A stretch of DNA of 64,000 nt, taken from positions 4,402,001 through 4,466,000 of the forward strand of contig NZ_CP102826.1 in assembly GCF_025643595.1 (NCBI RefSeq). Direction: 5' to 3'. Both the position numbers and the translations under genes were made by a program. Below the pieces are notes generated by a model that was given only the letters and a program-made list of their open reading frames with translations, made no database searches and was not told where the DNA came from. Shown piece by piece: positions 43,299 through 52,589 of this stretch (position 1 is the stretch's first letter; each line of letters opens with the position of its first letter). This DNA comes from Saccharopolyspora rosea (lineage in GTDB: Bacteria; Actinomycetota; Actinomycetes; Mycobacteriales; Pseudonocardiaceae).

Positions 43299-43859
43299 CT
43301 ACGCCGTCCGCCCCAGGGCGGTTTCGTGCGGGATGCCGTGCAGGGCCTTGCGGAACTGCTGGACGACGTCGTCGAACGGGTCCCGGCTCTCCGGGTCGAT
43401 CAGCAGGTCCTCCCCCGCCACCGACAGGTGCCGGTCGAGCAGGAAGTAGCTCTGCACGACGTGGCGCGGGCCGAGGGAGTGCACCACCGGGCGCAGCCCG
43501 TAGTCGAGGGCGAGGACGTGGGCGATGGTGCCGCCGGTGGCCAGCGGCAGCACTGCCTTGCCCGCGAACGCGAACTGCGGCAGCAGGTCCAGGAAAACCT
43601 TGAGCAGGCCGGAGAAACTCGCCTTGTAGGTCGGCGTCGCGAGCACGATCCCCTTGGCGTCGGCGATCTTGGCGACCGCCTCGGCGATCTGCGGGTCGCC
43701 GGTGTCGGCGCTCAGCAGCGCCTCCGGCGGCAGCGTGCGCAGGCGCAGGTGTTCGGCGCTCCAGCCGTGCGCGGCCAGCTGCTCGGCGACGTGGTCGCCG
43801 ATGCGCTCGGTCTTGGACGTGCGGGACGGGCTTCCGGAGATGACTACGACACTGGACAA
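43299..43859 (-). CDS. NADPH-dependent FMN reductase (SsuE-like)
   Basis: 186 residues if started at TTG 43859, chosen because GAGGAG lies 6 nt upstream and homologues begin MSxVVVISGSPS; GTG 43880 would add 7 residues. Flavodoxin-like fold: VVVISGSPSRTSKTERI (FMN phosphate loop), ATPTYKASFSGLLKVFLDLL and GKAVLPLATGGTIAH are typical of SsuE. It supplies FMNH2 to two-component monooxygenases, very likely the SsuD-like enzyme encoded 1.5 kb away. Confidence 0.9.
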   Translation of the reverse strand: MSSVVVISGSPSRTSKTERIGDHVAEQLAAHGWSAEHLRLRTLPPEALLSADTGDPQIAEAVAKIADAKGIVLATPTYKASFSGLLKVFLDLLPQFAFAGKAVLPLATGGTIAHVLALDYGLRPVVHSLGPRHVVQSYFLLDRHLSVAGEDLLIDPESRDPFDDVVQQFRKALHGIPHETALGRTA

Positions 43860-44048
43860 CGCGTGCTCCTCGGTCTCCACGGGCGGTTTCGGCGGTTGAG
43901 GTCAGCCCCGACACGCCTGCACGCGAACGCGGTGGAGATCGATGTGCCGCCGCTTGGTGAACCGGGTCCGGAACATCACGGGCTCATCGCAACACCGCCC
44001 GGTGAACCGTGTCAACGCACCGCCCGGCCATCCCACCGACCGGAACAC

Positions 44049-44059
44049 TCCACAGTGGA
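44049..44059. other. TCCACAGTGGA palindrome-like motif downstream of a stop codon
   Basis: TCCACAGTGGA, 2 nt beyond the stop codon of the Acg-type gene (stop at 44062-44064 on the minus strand). One of a set of TCCAYWGTGG motifs in the window; see findings. Confidence 0.5.
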
Positions 44060-44061
44060 CT

Positions 44062-45051
44062 TCAGTCGTCGAACAGGTCCGGCAGCGGGCGGCGCTCCGT
44101 CCGGGGCACCGGGACGGCCTCGGGGTAGCCCAGCCGCATCAGCAGTTGCGGCACACCCGCCAGGCCCAGCGCGTCGCGGATGCCGGAACGCACCTCGGAC
44201 AGCCGCAGCGGTTGGGTCATCACCGACGCCACCAGCCCGAGCCGGGTCGCCTCCAGCCACGCCCGCTCGGCGGCCTCCCCGGCCAGCAGGTGGTCGCGCG
44301 GCCCGTCGGTCAGGGTGCTGAACACCAGCAGCGCCTCGTCCTGCAGCCACCGCGCGAGCACCGCCTCGCCGGGCGGCCGGGTCCGGTCCCGGACCAGCCC
44401 GGCCGCGGGCGTCCCGGTGTCCGCCAGCGCCCCGGCGACCAGCCCGACGTCCCCGCCACCGGTCCACGCGCCGAGTTCCCGCTGGTAGCGCAGGTCGGAC
44501 CGGTTGGCCCGCGCCGCGTAGGCCAGCTGCCGCGCCACCTCCCGCTCCTCGTCCTCGCCGACGACCCAGGCGGCCTGCACGGTGGATGCGGCCACGATCG
44601 CGGTGCGCGTGAGGTGCGGCACCGCCCGGGCGGCGAACGGCCTGCGGTAGCTGCTGCGGCGCTCCACGGCCCGCCTGCGTTCCCGGTCGACCTGGGTGGC
44701 CCGGCACCGGCGCGTGGCGGTCACCACCGCCTCGGCGTCCGGGCCCTCCGAGTCGGTCCACCAGCGCACCTCGCCTTCCCAGCCCAGCCCGCGCAGCACG
44801 ACGGCGAGGTTGGCGACCGCGGCGCCGCAGGAGATCCGCTGGTCCCGCCCGTCGGGGTCGTGTTCGAGCAGGTCCGGCCCCGGGCGCCGGCACAGCACGG
44901 CCGTGCGGTCGCGCACCCGCAGCGACCACGGCTGCAGGTTGTGCACCGACGGCGCGCGGCGCACCGCTTCGGCCAGCAGGGCGACCTCCTCGGGCGACCA
45001 CGGCCGCTCGTCGTCGACGGCTCGGTGGCGCAGCGCGGGGAACCAGGACAT
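44062..45051 (-). CDS. Acg-type nitroreductase-fold FMN protein
   Basis: 329 residues. A two-lobed nitroreductase-like protein related to mycobacterial Acg (Rv2032): RRAPSVHNLQPWSLRV is the conserved flavin-contacting motif and RRSSYRRPFAARAVP the central Arg-rich motif. Acg proteins bind FMN but lack ordinary nitroreductase activity and may store or sequester flavin (family knowledge). The aminotransferase gene diverges 210 bp upstream. Confidence 0.82.
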   Translation of the reverse strand: MSWFPALRHRAVDDERPWSPEEVALLAEAVRRAPSVHNLQPWSLRVRDRTAVLCRRPGPDLLEHDPDGRDQRISCGAAVANLAVVLRGLGWEGEVRWWTDSEGPDAEAVVTATRRCRATQVDRERRRAVERRSSYRRPFAARAVPHLTRTAIVAASTVQAAWVVGEDEEREVARQLAYAARANRSDLRYQRELGAWTGGGDVGLVAGALADTGTPAAGLVRDRTRPPGEAVLARWLQDEALLVFSTLTDGPRDHLLAGEAAERAWLEATRLGLVASVMTQPLRLSEVRSGIRDALGLAGVPQLLMRLGYPEAVPVPRTERRPLPDLFDD

Positions 45052-45261
45052 GCGTCGATCACCTCCACTGGCACGGACGACTTCGTCGACGGTGCCCCGG
45101 CCCGCGGCGGCCCCAGCAGGGCAGAAGGTCCCGTGTGAGGCGTCTCGCCCGGTTCGGCTGCCCGATCTGGCCAATCCGCCCGCCCGATCTCGGCGATGTG
45201 GCACTGGCGCTCAAGGTGGCACGGCGGCGAAGCTGTCCCCGCGACGACAAGGAGGGAATGC

Positions 45262-46533
45262 ATGTCGAGCCTTCACCAGCGCGAGACCTCGCTGTGGCAC
45301 CCGTTCGCGGACATGTCAGCGGTCCGCGACGAGCAGTTCTGCGTGGCCCGCGCGGAGGGCGTCTGGGTCTACGACCAGCAGGGCCGGCGCTACCTGGACG
45401 GCACCGCCGGACTGTGGTACTGCAACGCGGGGCACGGGCGAACCGAGATCGTCGACGCCGTCGCTCGCCAGATGCGCGAGCTGGACACCTACTTCGTGTT
45501 CAACGACGTCACCAATCCCCCGGCCGAACAGCTGGCCGACCGGCTGGCGGGGCTGGCTCCGGTGGACGACGCGAAGATCTTCCTGACCACGGGCGGCGGC
45601 GAGTCCGTCGACACCGCCGCCAAGCTCGCCCGGCTGTACTGGGTGCACCAGGGGCGACCCGAGCGCACCCACATCCTCAGCCGCGGCAACGCCTACCACG
45701 GCACCAACGGGATGGGCACCAGCATCGGCGGCATCGAGGCGAACCAGGCCGGCTTCGGCCGCCTGGTGCCCGACACCGAACGCGTCGACCGGGATGACGC
45801 CGAGTCCCTGCGCGAGGCCATCGAGCGCATCGGCGCGGACCGGATCGCGGCGTTCTTCGCCGAGCCGGTGATGGGCGCGGGCGGGCTGTACCCGCCGAAG
45901 CCGGGCTACCTGGAGGCGGTGGCCAAGATCTGCGCCGAGCACGACATCCTGTTCGTGGCCGACTCGGTGATCTGCGGGTTCGGCCGGGTCGGCGGCTGGT
46001 TCGGTGTGGAGCGCTGGGGCCTGCGCCCGGACATGATCACCTTCGCCAAGGGCGTGACCAGCGGTTACCTGCCGCTGGGCGGGGTGGTGGTCGGCGGCCG
46101 GGTCGCCGAACCGTTCTGGCGGCAGCCGGGCCACCCGTTCCGGCACGGCCCGACCTACTCCGGCCACCCGTCCGTGGCGGCCGCGGCGCTGGCGAACCTG
46201 GACATCCTGGAGCGCGAGGAGCTGCCCGCGCGGGCCGACGCCCTGGAGCGTCCGCTGCACGAGGGGCTGCTGTCGCTGGCCGACCACCCGGCGGTGGGCG
46301 AGGTGCGCGGCGGAACCGGCCTGCTCGGGGCGGTGGAGCTGGCGCCGGACGTGCTGGCCGCGGACCCGGGCGCGGCCGCCCGGCTCCAGCGGGCGGTGCG
46401 GGACCGCGGCGTGATCGTCCGGCCGCTGGCGAAGGCGGTGGCGGTGTCGCCGCCGTTGACCGTCGCCGAGTCCGAGATCGACCTGCTGGTGCAGGCGCTG
46501 CGGGAGGGCCTGGACGAGGTCACCACCGACTGA
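45262..46533 (+). CDS. Class III PLP-dependent aminotransferase
   Basis: 423 residues; AAGGAGGG precedes the ATG. WHPFADMSAVRDEQ at the N-terminus, TTGGGESVDTAAKLAR (phosphate-binding), NAYHGTNGMGTS, FVADSVICGFGRVG and TFAKGVTSGYLPLGG with the PLP-binding Lys. Resembles omega-amino-acid:pyruvate and diamine aminotransferases. The usual Asp of the DEV motif is replaced in ADSVICGFGR, where the Asp before Ser is retained. Physiological substrate unknown. Confidence 0.92.
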   Translation: MSSLHQRETSLWHPFADMSAVRDEQFCVARAEGVWVYDQQGRRYLDGTAGLWYCNAGHGRTEIVDAVARQMRELDTYFVFNDVTNPPAEQLADRLAGLAPVDDAKIFLTTGGGESVDTAAKLARLYWVHQGRPERTHILSRGNAYHGTNGMGTSIGGIEANQAGFGRLVPDTERVDRDDAESLREAIERIGADRIAAFFAEPVMGAGGLYPPKPGYLEAVAKICAEHDILFVADSVICGFGRVGGWFGVERWGLRPDMITFAKGVTSGYLPLGGVVVGGRVAEPFWRQPGHPFRHGPTYSGHPSVAAAALANLDILEREELPARADALERPLHEGLLSLADHPAVGEVRGGTGLLGAVELAPDVLAADPGAAARLQRAVRDRGVIVRPLAKAVAVSPPLTVAESEIDLLVQALREGLDEVTTD

Positions 46534-46537
46534 TCTA

Positions 46538-46549
46538 TCCATTGTGGAC
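46538..46549. other. TCCATTGTGGAC motif downstream of a stop codon
   Basis: Begins 4 nt after the aminotransferase stop codon. Related copies lie directly after the transketolase stop (49212-49225, reverse orientation) and after the small XRE gene (6561-6570). Confidence 0.45.
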
Positions 46550-46732
46550 GGTGGCGCGGCCGCCCGTGGCCGCGCCACCGCCATTCGCAGGATCGAACGT
46601 CCGTACGAAGTGTCGAACGAAATGCGGCGGGGAACACCCGCCGCCCCTGTGGACATCACACCGGGGCGACTTGGCAAGATACGGCTTTCGGGTGATGGAC
46701 TCGCAGTGGACGCGGACGGAGGACAGAACCAG

Positions 46733-47245
46733 GTGAACACCCAGACCGCACAAGTCGACGACCTTCGGCTCATCGCACTGCCCAGCGCCGTGAACTGCGC
46801 GGAACTGTTCGTGCGGTTCGCTCTCACCGAGTGGTCCCTGCGTTCGATGGTCGACGAGGCCACCCAGCTGGCCGCGCAGTTCGTCACGGCCGCGGTGGAC
46901 AGCGCCAGCCCCGACTCCCCCGGGTTCATCACGGTTCGGTTGCGGCTCAGCGGCGAATCGCTCGTCGTCGAGGTCGAGGACGAGCAGGCCACCGATCCGC
47001 CCGCGCTCTCGCCCACGCTGGCCGGCGGCCACTGCGGGGCCACCGCGCTGCAGGGCGGCGGCACCCTGGTGTGGTGCGAGCTGGCGCTGCCGGGCGGCGT
47101 CTCGGCGAACTCGGTGCCGCTGCCGCGCCGCTCCCCGAAGCGCTCCGCGCCCGCCGAGCACCCGGCCGAGGAGACCGCCGAGATCGATCCCGAGGTCATC
47201 AAGCGCCTGCTGACCGGCCTCAGCAAGTCCGACCCCGCCCTGTAG
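46733..47245 (+). CDS. Degenerate histidine-kinase-like ATPase-fold protein
   Basis: 170 residues from GTG 46733 with GGAGGACAG upstream. Length and pattern fit the anti-sigma/HATPase_c_2 proteins common in actinomycetes (VRFALTEWSLRSMVDEATQL, VRLRLSGESLVVEVEDEQ). The usual N-box ELVTNAV is QFVTAAV here, so the Mg-binding Asn and the preceding Glu are lost, and ATP binding or kinase activity is doubtful. It may bind a partner without catalysis. Confidence 0.65.
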   Translation: MNTQTAQVDDLRLIALPSAVNCAELFVRFALTEWSLRSMVDEATQLAAQFVTAAVDSASPDSPGFITVRLRLSGESLVVEVEDEQATDPPALSPTLAGGHCGATALQGGGTLVWCELALPGGVSANSVPLPRRSPKRSAPAEHPAEETAEIDPEVIKRLLTGLSKSDPAL

Positions 47246-47383
47246 GCCCGGTCCGCACCCGATCGTCCACTGAGGACCCAGGCGGCCCGGATTCGATGTC
47301 CCTTGTGGACTCGGACGGGCCGCTACCAGGGTCGGCGCCGAGCGGCAGGTTTCGATCGCGGCCCCGGCGGGCACCACCGGGGC

Positions 47384-49213
47384 ATGGACCACACGACGTT
47401 CCGCTACGAACTGGCGCAACAGCTGCGGGTGGACTCGATCCGGGCCAGCGACGCCGGCGGCTCCGGCCACCCCACGTCCTCCATGTCGGCCGCCGACCTG
47501 CTGGCCGCGCTGCTCGACGGCCACCTGCGGATGGACTTCCAGCATCCGGAAAATCCGGGCAACGATCACCTGATCTTCTCCAAGGGGCACGCCTCGCCCC
47601 TGCTGTACGCGTGCTTCAAAGCGGTCGGCGCCATCGACGACGCCGAACTGCTGAGCTTCCGCAAGTTCGGCAGCCGCCTGGAGGGCCACCCCACCCCGCT
47701 GCTGCCGTGGGTCGACGTGGCCACCGGCTCGCTGGGCCAGGGCCTGCCCGTCGGAGTCGGCCTGGCGCTGGCCGCGCGGCGCCTGGACCGGCTGCCGTAC
47801 CGGGTGTGGGTGCTCTGCGGCGACAGCGAGATGGCCGAGGGCTCCGTCTGGGAAGCCCTCGAACACGCCGGGCACGAGGGCCTGGACAACCTCGTGGCGC
47901 TGATCGACGTCAACCGCCTCGGCCAGACCGGCGAGACCATGCACGGCTGGGACCTGGAGTCCTACGCGGCCCGCGCCCAGGCCGCCGGGTGGCGCACCCT
48001 GCAGATCGACGGGCACGACCAGGAGCAGATCGAGTCCGCGCTCAAGGAGGCCACCAACTCCGACGGCCGACCGGTCGCGATCATCGCCCGCACCAAGAAG
48101 GGCAAGGGCGTCGCCGAGGTCGAGGACCTTCCCGGCAAGCACGGCAAACCGCTCAAGGACCCCGCCGAGGGCATCCGCGAGCTGGGCGGCGAACGGGATC
48201 TGCGCGTCACCCCGCCCACCCCCGAGGCGGGCGCCGTGCCGCACACCTTCCCGTCCCGCGGCAGCGAGCCGCCCGCCTACGACATCGGCGCCGAGGTGGC
48301 CACGCGCAAGGCGTACGGCGAGGCGCTGCGCGCGCTCGGGGACCGGCGCGGCGACGTGGTGGCCCTGGACGGCGAGGTGTCCAACTCGACCTTCTCCGAG
48401 CTGTTCCGGGAAGCCCACCCGGACCGCTACTTCGAGATGTACATCGCCGAGCAGCAGATGATCGCCGCCGCGGTGGGCATGCAGGTGCGCGGCTGGAAAC
48501 CGTTCGCGTCGACGTTCGCGGCGTTTCTGACCCGGGCCTACGACTTCATCCGGATGGCCGCGGTGAGCCGCGCGAACATCCACCTCATGGGCTCGCACGC
48601 GGGCGTCGCCATCGGCGAGGACGGCCCGTCGCAGATGGGCCTGGAGGACCTCGCCGCGCTCCGGGCGGTGCACGGCAGCACCGTGCTCTACCCCAGCGAC
48701 GCCAACCAGACGGTCCAGCTCGTCGAACAGCTGGCCGACCGGGACGGCATCTGCTACCTGCGCACCAGCCGGGGCGCCGTGCCGACGCTCTACGGACCGG
48801 ACGAGCGGTTCCCGATCGGCGGTTCGAAGGTGCTGCGCGAGGGCTCCGACGTCACGCTCGTCGGCGCCGGGATCACGCTGCACGAGGCGCTGCGCGCCGC
48901 CGACCTGCTGGCCGACGAGGGCCTGCGGGCGCGGGTGATCGACCTGTACTCGATCAAGCCCATCGACGTCGACACGCTGCGCCGCGCGGCCGTCGAGACC
49001 GGCGCGCTGGTCACCGCCGAGGACCACTGGCCGGAGGGCGGACTGGGCGAGGCGGTGCTCGCCGCCCTGGCGCACGCGGGCGTGCAGGCGCCGGTCCGAC
49101 TGCTCGGGGTGCGCGAGATGCCCGGTTCGGGCAAGCCGGCCGAACTGCTCCGGCAGGCGGGCATCGACGCCGAGTCGATCGCCGAGGCGGCCCGCCGAGC
49201 TCTCGCCGACTGA
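47384..49213 (+). CDS. tkt: Transketolase, short (animal-type) form
   Basis: 609 residues, shorter than the ~660-700 of most bacterial transketolases and close to the animal-type family. GSGHPTSSMSAADLL at the N-terminus, GDSEMAEGSVWEAL then DVNRLGQTG for the thiamine diphosphate/Mg site, and EQQMIAAAVGMQ with the catalytic Glu. It interconverts ketose and aldose phosphates in the pentose phosphate pathway. No other pathway gene is nearby, so it may be a second, specialised copy. The ribosome-binding site is weak. Confidence 0.93.
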   Translation: MDHTTFRYELAQQLRVDSIRASDAGGSGHPTSSMSAADLLAALLDGHLRMDFQHPENPGNDHLIFSKGHASPLLYACFKAVGAIDDAELLSFRKFGSRLEGHPTPLLPWVDVATGSLGQGLPVGVGLALAARRLDRLPYRVWVLCGDSEMAEGSVWEALEHAGHEGLDNLVALIDVNRLGQTGETMHGWDLESYAARAQAAGWRTLQIDGHDQEQIESALKEATNSDGRPVAIIARTKKGKGVAEVEDLPGKHGKPLKDPAEGIRELGGERDLRVTPPTPEAGAVPHTFPSRGSEPPAYDIGAEVATRKAYGEALRALGDRRGDVVALDGEVSNSTFSELFREAHPDRYFEMYIAEQQMIAAAVGMQVRGWKPFASTFAAFLTRAYDFIRMAAVSRANIHLMGSHAGVAIGEDGPSQMGLEDLAALRAVHGSTVLYPSDANQTVQLVEQLADRDGICYLRTSRGAVPTLYGPDERFPIGGSKVLREGSDVTLVGAGITLHEALRAADLLADEGLRARVIDLYSIKPIDVDTLRRAAVETGALVTAEDHWPEGGLGEAVLAALAHAGVQAPVRLLGVREMPGSGKPAELLRQAGIDAESIAEAARRALAD

Positions 49214-49286
49214 CCACAATGGACACCATACCTGCGGGCGGCCGGACGCGGTGGTCCGCAGGTGACGACAGCGGGCGGTGTTCGCG

Positions 49287-49484
49287 ATGCCCTCACCACG
49301 CGGAGAACTGCTCCGCTTCCTCTACCACATCTCCTACCCGGCGACCCGCGAGGAGATCTACCGCCGGTGCGTCGAACAGGGCGCGCCGAGCGCGCTGCTG
49401 GACCGGCTGCACCGGCTCCCCGACGGCGTCTACGTCGAACCGGACACCGTCCTGCAGGCGCTGCCGCGCGAATGCGCGGAATGA
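49287..49484 (+). CDS. DUF2795 family small protein
   Basis: 65 residues. SPRGELLRFLYHISYPATRE then ALLDRLHRLPDGVYVEPDTV is the DUF2795 pattern, a small helical family widespread in actinobacteria with no known function. GTG 49278 would add 3 residues. Confidence 0.75.
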   Translation: MPSPRGELLRFLYHISYPATREEIYRRCVEQGAPSALLDRLHRLPDGVYVEPDTVLQALPRECAE

Positions 49485-49521
49485 GTCCACAGCGGACTCC
49501 GGAGTCGGTGCACCGGCGAGC

Positions 49522-49794
49522 TCACAGGCGTTTGCGCCGGGAGCGCCACCAGGTGGCGGCGGCGAAACCGGCCGTCGCCACCCCCACCACGATCGCGATC
49601 GGGAGCAGACCGCTGAACAGGCACAGCACCGCCAGCAACGCGGCCAGCGCGAGGACCAGCAGCGTCAACACCCGGCGCAGGCCCCACCGGCGCCCGCTGT
49701 CGAAGCGGTCGAACTTCTCCGCCAACCGCGGGTCGTCGGCCACCAAGCCGGACTCGATCCGCGCCAGCCTCTCCCGCTCGTGCCTGCTCAACAT
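49522..49794 (-). CDS. DUF3040 small membrane protein
   Basis: 90 residues. LSRHERERLARIESGLVADD is the canonical DUF3040 opening, followed by two membrane helices (LRRVLTLLVLALAALLAVLC and LLPIAIVVGVATAGFAAATW). Convergent with the DUF2795 gene. Function unknown. Confidence 0.92.
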   Translation of the reverse strand: MLSRHERERLARIESGLVADDPRLAEKFDRFDSGRRWGLRRVLTLLVLALAALLAVLCLFSGLLPIAIVVGVATAGFAAATWWRSRRKRL

Positions 49795-49946
49795 GGCGAG
49801 CTCCTAGCGACGTCCGCACCGACACCAACGAGGTACCCACCCCGCCCGCGCCTGTCACCTGGTGCACCGCCCAAAGACTGCCACGCCGGAGGTCGTCGTC
49901 GCGCCCGGCATCTCGGGTGATTTCCCCTCACTCAGCGCAACGGCGG

Positions 49947-50966
49947 TCAGCTCGCGTAGTGCACCACCCCGTCGACGTCCTCCCGCCGCAGCCGGCCGCG
50001 CAGGGCCAGGACGTCGAGGTGGGCGGCGGTTTCGAGCACGGCCATCATCTGGTTGAACGGGTCGAGATCGGCGAAGGCGCGTTCGCGGCGGGTCCAGGTC
50101 AGCGCCCGGGCGGCCTCGTACGCGGTGGCCGCGCCCCGCTCGACGACCTCGGCGGTGTCGGCCAGCCGCCGGTCGTGGTGGTCCAGCAGTTCGTCGACGC
50201 GCCGGTGAACACTGTCGGTGACCGGCCCGTGCGCGGGCAGCAACCGCATGTCCGGCATCGACCGAACCAGCCGCAGCGACGCCAGGTAGTCGCGCAGCGG
50301 CGCCGCGCTGGGCGCCTGCTCGAACCCGATCGACGGGGTGATGTGCGGCAGCACGTGGTCACCGGCGAACATCAGCCCGGCTGCGTCGTCGACGTAGACC
50401 AGGTGCCCCCGGGTGTGCCCCGGCGTCGGCACGGCGCGCAGCGGACGGTCGAGCAGGCCCACGTCGGTGGACTCGTCGATCCACACGTCGGGGTCCTCCC
50501 AGTCGTCGGCGTTCGCGCGTTCACCGCGCATCGCCAGCAGCGCGTCGCACACCGGCTTGGCGCCGCAGGCGGTCAACAGCGCGACCTGCCTGTCCAGCGG
50601 CCGGTGCGCCGGGTTCTGCTGGGTGCGCAGGGTGTCGCGCTCGTCCTGGCCGAGGAACACCGCGGAGCCGTACTCCCGGCGCAGCGCCACGGCCTGCGTG
50701 TAGTGGTCGCGGTGCGCGTGGGTGACCAGGAACCGCCGGACGTCGCCGAGCCCGGCGCCGAGCTGCCCGAGCGCGGCGGCGAGCTGCTCGCGCGCGGCCT
50801 GGAGCGCCCACCCGCCGTCGACGAGGGTCAGCACGTCGCCGTCGGTGATCGCGTAGACGTTGACGGCGCGCAGGCCGTCGTTGGGCAGCGGAAGCGGGAT
50901 CCGGTGCACTCCCGGCGCCACTTCGACCGCGCCCGGTCGCATCCACTCGTGCCGCGAGTCGCCCAT
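49947..50966 (-). CDS. MBL-fold metallo-hydrolase
   Basis: 339 residues. THAHRDHYTQ is the HxHxDH zinc motif; VPTPGHTRGHLVYVD and MFAGDHVLPHITPSIG carry the further His and Asp ligands, and LLPAHGPV the last. Members hydrolyse thioesters, lactones or glutathione conjugates. ATG start chosen at MGDSRHEW. A 14-bp near-palindrome of TetR-operator type lies 47 bp upstream. Confidence 0.9.
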   Translation of the reverse strand: MGDSRHEWMRPGAVEVAPGVHRIPLPLPNDGLRAVNVYAITDGDVLTLVDGGWALQAAREQLAAALGQLGAGLGDVRRFLVTHAHRDHYTQAVALRREYGSAVFLGQDERDTLRTQQNPAHRPLDRQVALLTACGAKPVCDALLAMRGERANADDWEDPDVWIDESTDVGLLDRPLRAVPTPGHTRGHLVYVDDAAGLMFAGDHVLPHITPSIGFEQAPSAAPLRDYLASLRLVRSMPDMRLLPAHGPVTDSVHRRVDELLDHHDRRLADTAEVVERGAATAYEAARALTWTRRERAFADLDPFNQMMAVLETAAHLDVLALRGRLRREDVDGVVHYAS

Positions 50967-51012
50967 GACCACACACCTCCGAGCCGCGCGTCCCCCAGGA
51001 GTACCACACCGT

Positions 51013-51026
51013 ACCGACCGGTCAGT
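51013..51026. promoter_or_regulatory. Possible TetR-type operator
   Basis: ACCGACCGGTCAGT, a near-perfect inverted repeat (one pair mismatched), between the divergent MBL hydrolase and amidohydrolase genes. It resembles operators bound by TetR regulators of acyl-CoA and fatty-acid genes in actinobacteria. The tandem TetR gene at 56.6 kb is one candidate. Confidence 0.4.
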
Positions 51027-51168
51027 GTGCCGTGGGCGACATCCGGCACGACCGCGGCCGACCACGTCCGGAATCCGCGCAGGTGACCACATCTCCGACC
51101 GTCCACACAGGACGGATGCGGCGCCGGGTTAGTGTTGTTGGTCACAACCGTCGCGGAAGGACCGGGTG

Positions 51169-52320
51169 ATGTCCGCTGAACAGCTGGCCGAGGCCGTCAA
51201 CGCCGTTCCCCTGGTGGACCACCACGTGCACGGTGCGCTGGTCGCCGAGCTCGACCGCCCCGCCCTGGAACTGCTGCTGACCGAGTCCGACCGGCCGCTG
51301 CCCGCCGGGACGACCCAGTTCGACTCGCAGCTGGGTTTCGCGGTGCGCCGCTGGTGCGCTCCGCTGCTCGACCTCGAACCGCACGTCGACCCGGACGACT
51401 ACGTGGCGCGGCGCGCGGAACTCGGAGCCGCCGAGGTCACCCGGCGCATGCTGGCGGCCTCGGGGGTGGCGCACCACCTGGTCGAAACCGGGTTCGGCGG
51501 TGCGGACGTCCTCTCCCCCGCCGGAATGGCGCGGGCCTCCGGGGCGCGCGCCGACGAGGTGGTGCGCCTGGAATCGGTGCTGGAGGACCTCGTCCGCAGC
51601 GGCGCGTCCGCCGGACAGTTGCCCGAGCGGTTCCGGGAGGCCCTGGCCGGGCGCACCGCCTCGGCCGTCGGGCTCAAGAGCGTCGTGGCCTACCGCCACG
51701 GCTTCGACGTCGATCCGCGCCGTCCCACCGACGCCGAGGTGGTCGCCGCCGCCGGGGAATGGCTGCGCGGCTGCGAGAACGCCGGTCGGGTGCGGGTCGA
51801 CCACCCGGTGCTGCTGCGGTTCCTGCTGTGGTGCGGTGTGGACCGGGGGCTGCCGCTGCAACTGCACGCCGGTTACGGGGACCCGGACCTGGACCTGCAC
51901 CGCTGCGACCCGCTGCTGCTGACCGACTTCATCAGGCTGGTCGAGCCGACCGGCGTCGACCTGCTGCTGCTGCACTGCTACCCGTTCCACCGCAACGCGG
52001 GCTACCTGGCGCAGGTCTTCCCGCACGTGCACCTCGATGTCGGGTTGGCCGTCAACCACGTGGGAGCCCGCGCGGCGGCGGTGGTCGCCGAATCCCTGGA
52101 ACTCGCGCCGTTCGGGAAGGTCCTGTTCTCCTCGGACGCCTTCGGCCCCGCCGAGCTCCACTACCTCGGGGCGCACCTGTGGCGCCGAGCCCTGCACCGC
52201 ACCCTCGCGCGCTGGGTCGACGACGGGGAGTGGTCCACATCGGACGCCGTCCGCGTCGCCGACCTCCTCGGCCACGCCAACGCCCGCCGCGTCTACCACC
52301 TGCGCGACGCGAGCGCCTGA
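51169..52320 (+). CDS. Amidohydrolase (metal-dependent, PF04909-type)
   Basis: 383 residues from ATG 51169 (GGAAGGACCGG upstream). VDHHVHGAL is the N-terminal HxH metal motif; LQLHAGYGDPDLDL, LLLHCYPFHRNAGYLAQVFP and LFSSDAFGPAELHY carry later metal His and Asp residues. The pattern matches the amidohydrolase half of FluG-like proteins, often linked to glutamine-synthetase-like enzymes; one such enzyme is encoded at 58.2 kb. Confidence 0.88.
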   Translation: MSAEQLAEAVNAVPLVDHHVHGALVAELDRPALELLLTESDRPLPAGTTQFDSQLGFAVRRWCAPLLDLEPHVDPDDYVARRAELGAAEVTRRMLAASGVAHHLVETGFGGADVLSPAGMARASGARADEVVRLESVLEDLVRSGASAGQLPERFREALAGRTASAVGLKSVVAYRHGFDVDPRRPTDAEVVAAAGEWLRGCENAGRVRVDHPVLLRFLLWCGVDRGLPLQLHAGYGDPDLDLHRCDPLLLTDFIRLVEPTGVDLLLLHCYPFHRNAGYLAQVFPHVHLDVGLAVNHVGARAAAVVAESLELAPFGKVLFSSDAFGPAELHYLGAHLWRRALHRTLARWVDDGEWSTSDAVRVADLLGHANARRVYHLRDASA

Positions 52321-52376
52321 GCCCCGGCCCCGCGGTTCACGCGGAACCGCAGGGCGTCCGGTCTCTTGAGTGAGTG

Positions 52377-52586
52377 CCTGTCTTCGAACCTGGTTCCGAC
52401 AGGACGTGGTAAGCGGCGACAGCCGCTTTCTCTTTCGGTGAGCGGCCTCGCCACTTGCACCGCCGCGGGTTCTCCGACAAGCACAGCGGCGCGTCAGCGC
52501 CTCCGTGGGGGGCGGTGGCCGGGCGACGGGCGAGCCGCTGAGTTTCCGCCACCGGCACCGCCACCCAAAACGAGTTCAACGACAGG
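52377..52586 (+). repeat. Dispersed MITE-like repeat, copy 12
   Basis: CCTGTCTTCGAACCTGG left end, hairpin AAGCGGC-GACA-GCCGCTT (52411-52428) plus TCTCTTT, middle modules with the GCGTCAGCGCCTCCGTGGGG block, right end GAGTTCAACGACAGG. It lies between the convergent amidohydrolase and carboxylase genes and stops 3 nt before the stop codon of the latter. Confidence 0.87.
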
Positions 52587-52589
52587 CAA

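Noticed and set aside
46535-49920. Very long open frames on both strands over the transketolase region (894 and 1029 codons)
   Set aside because: Shadows of the high third-position GC in the transketolase gene; Arg/Gly/Ala-rich composition and no family similarity.
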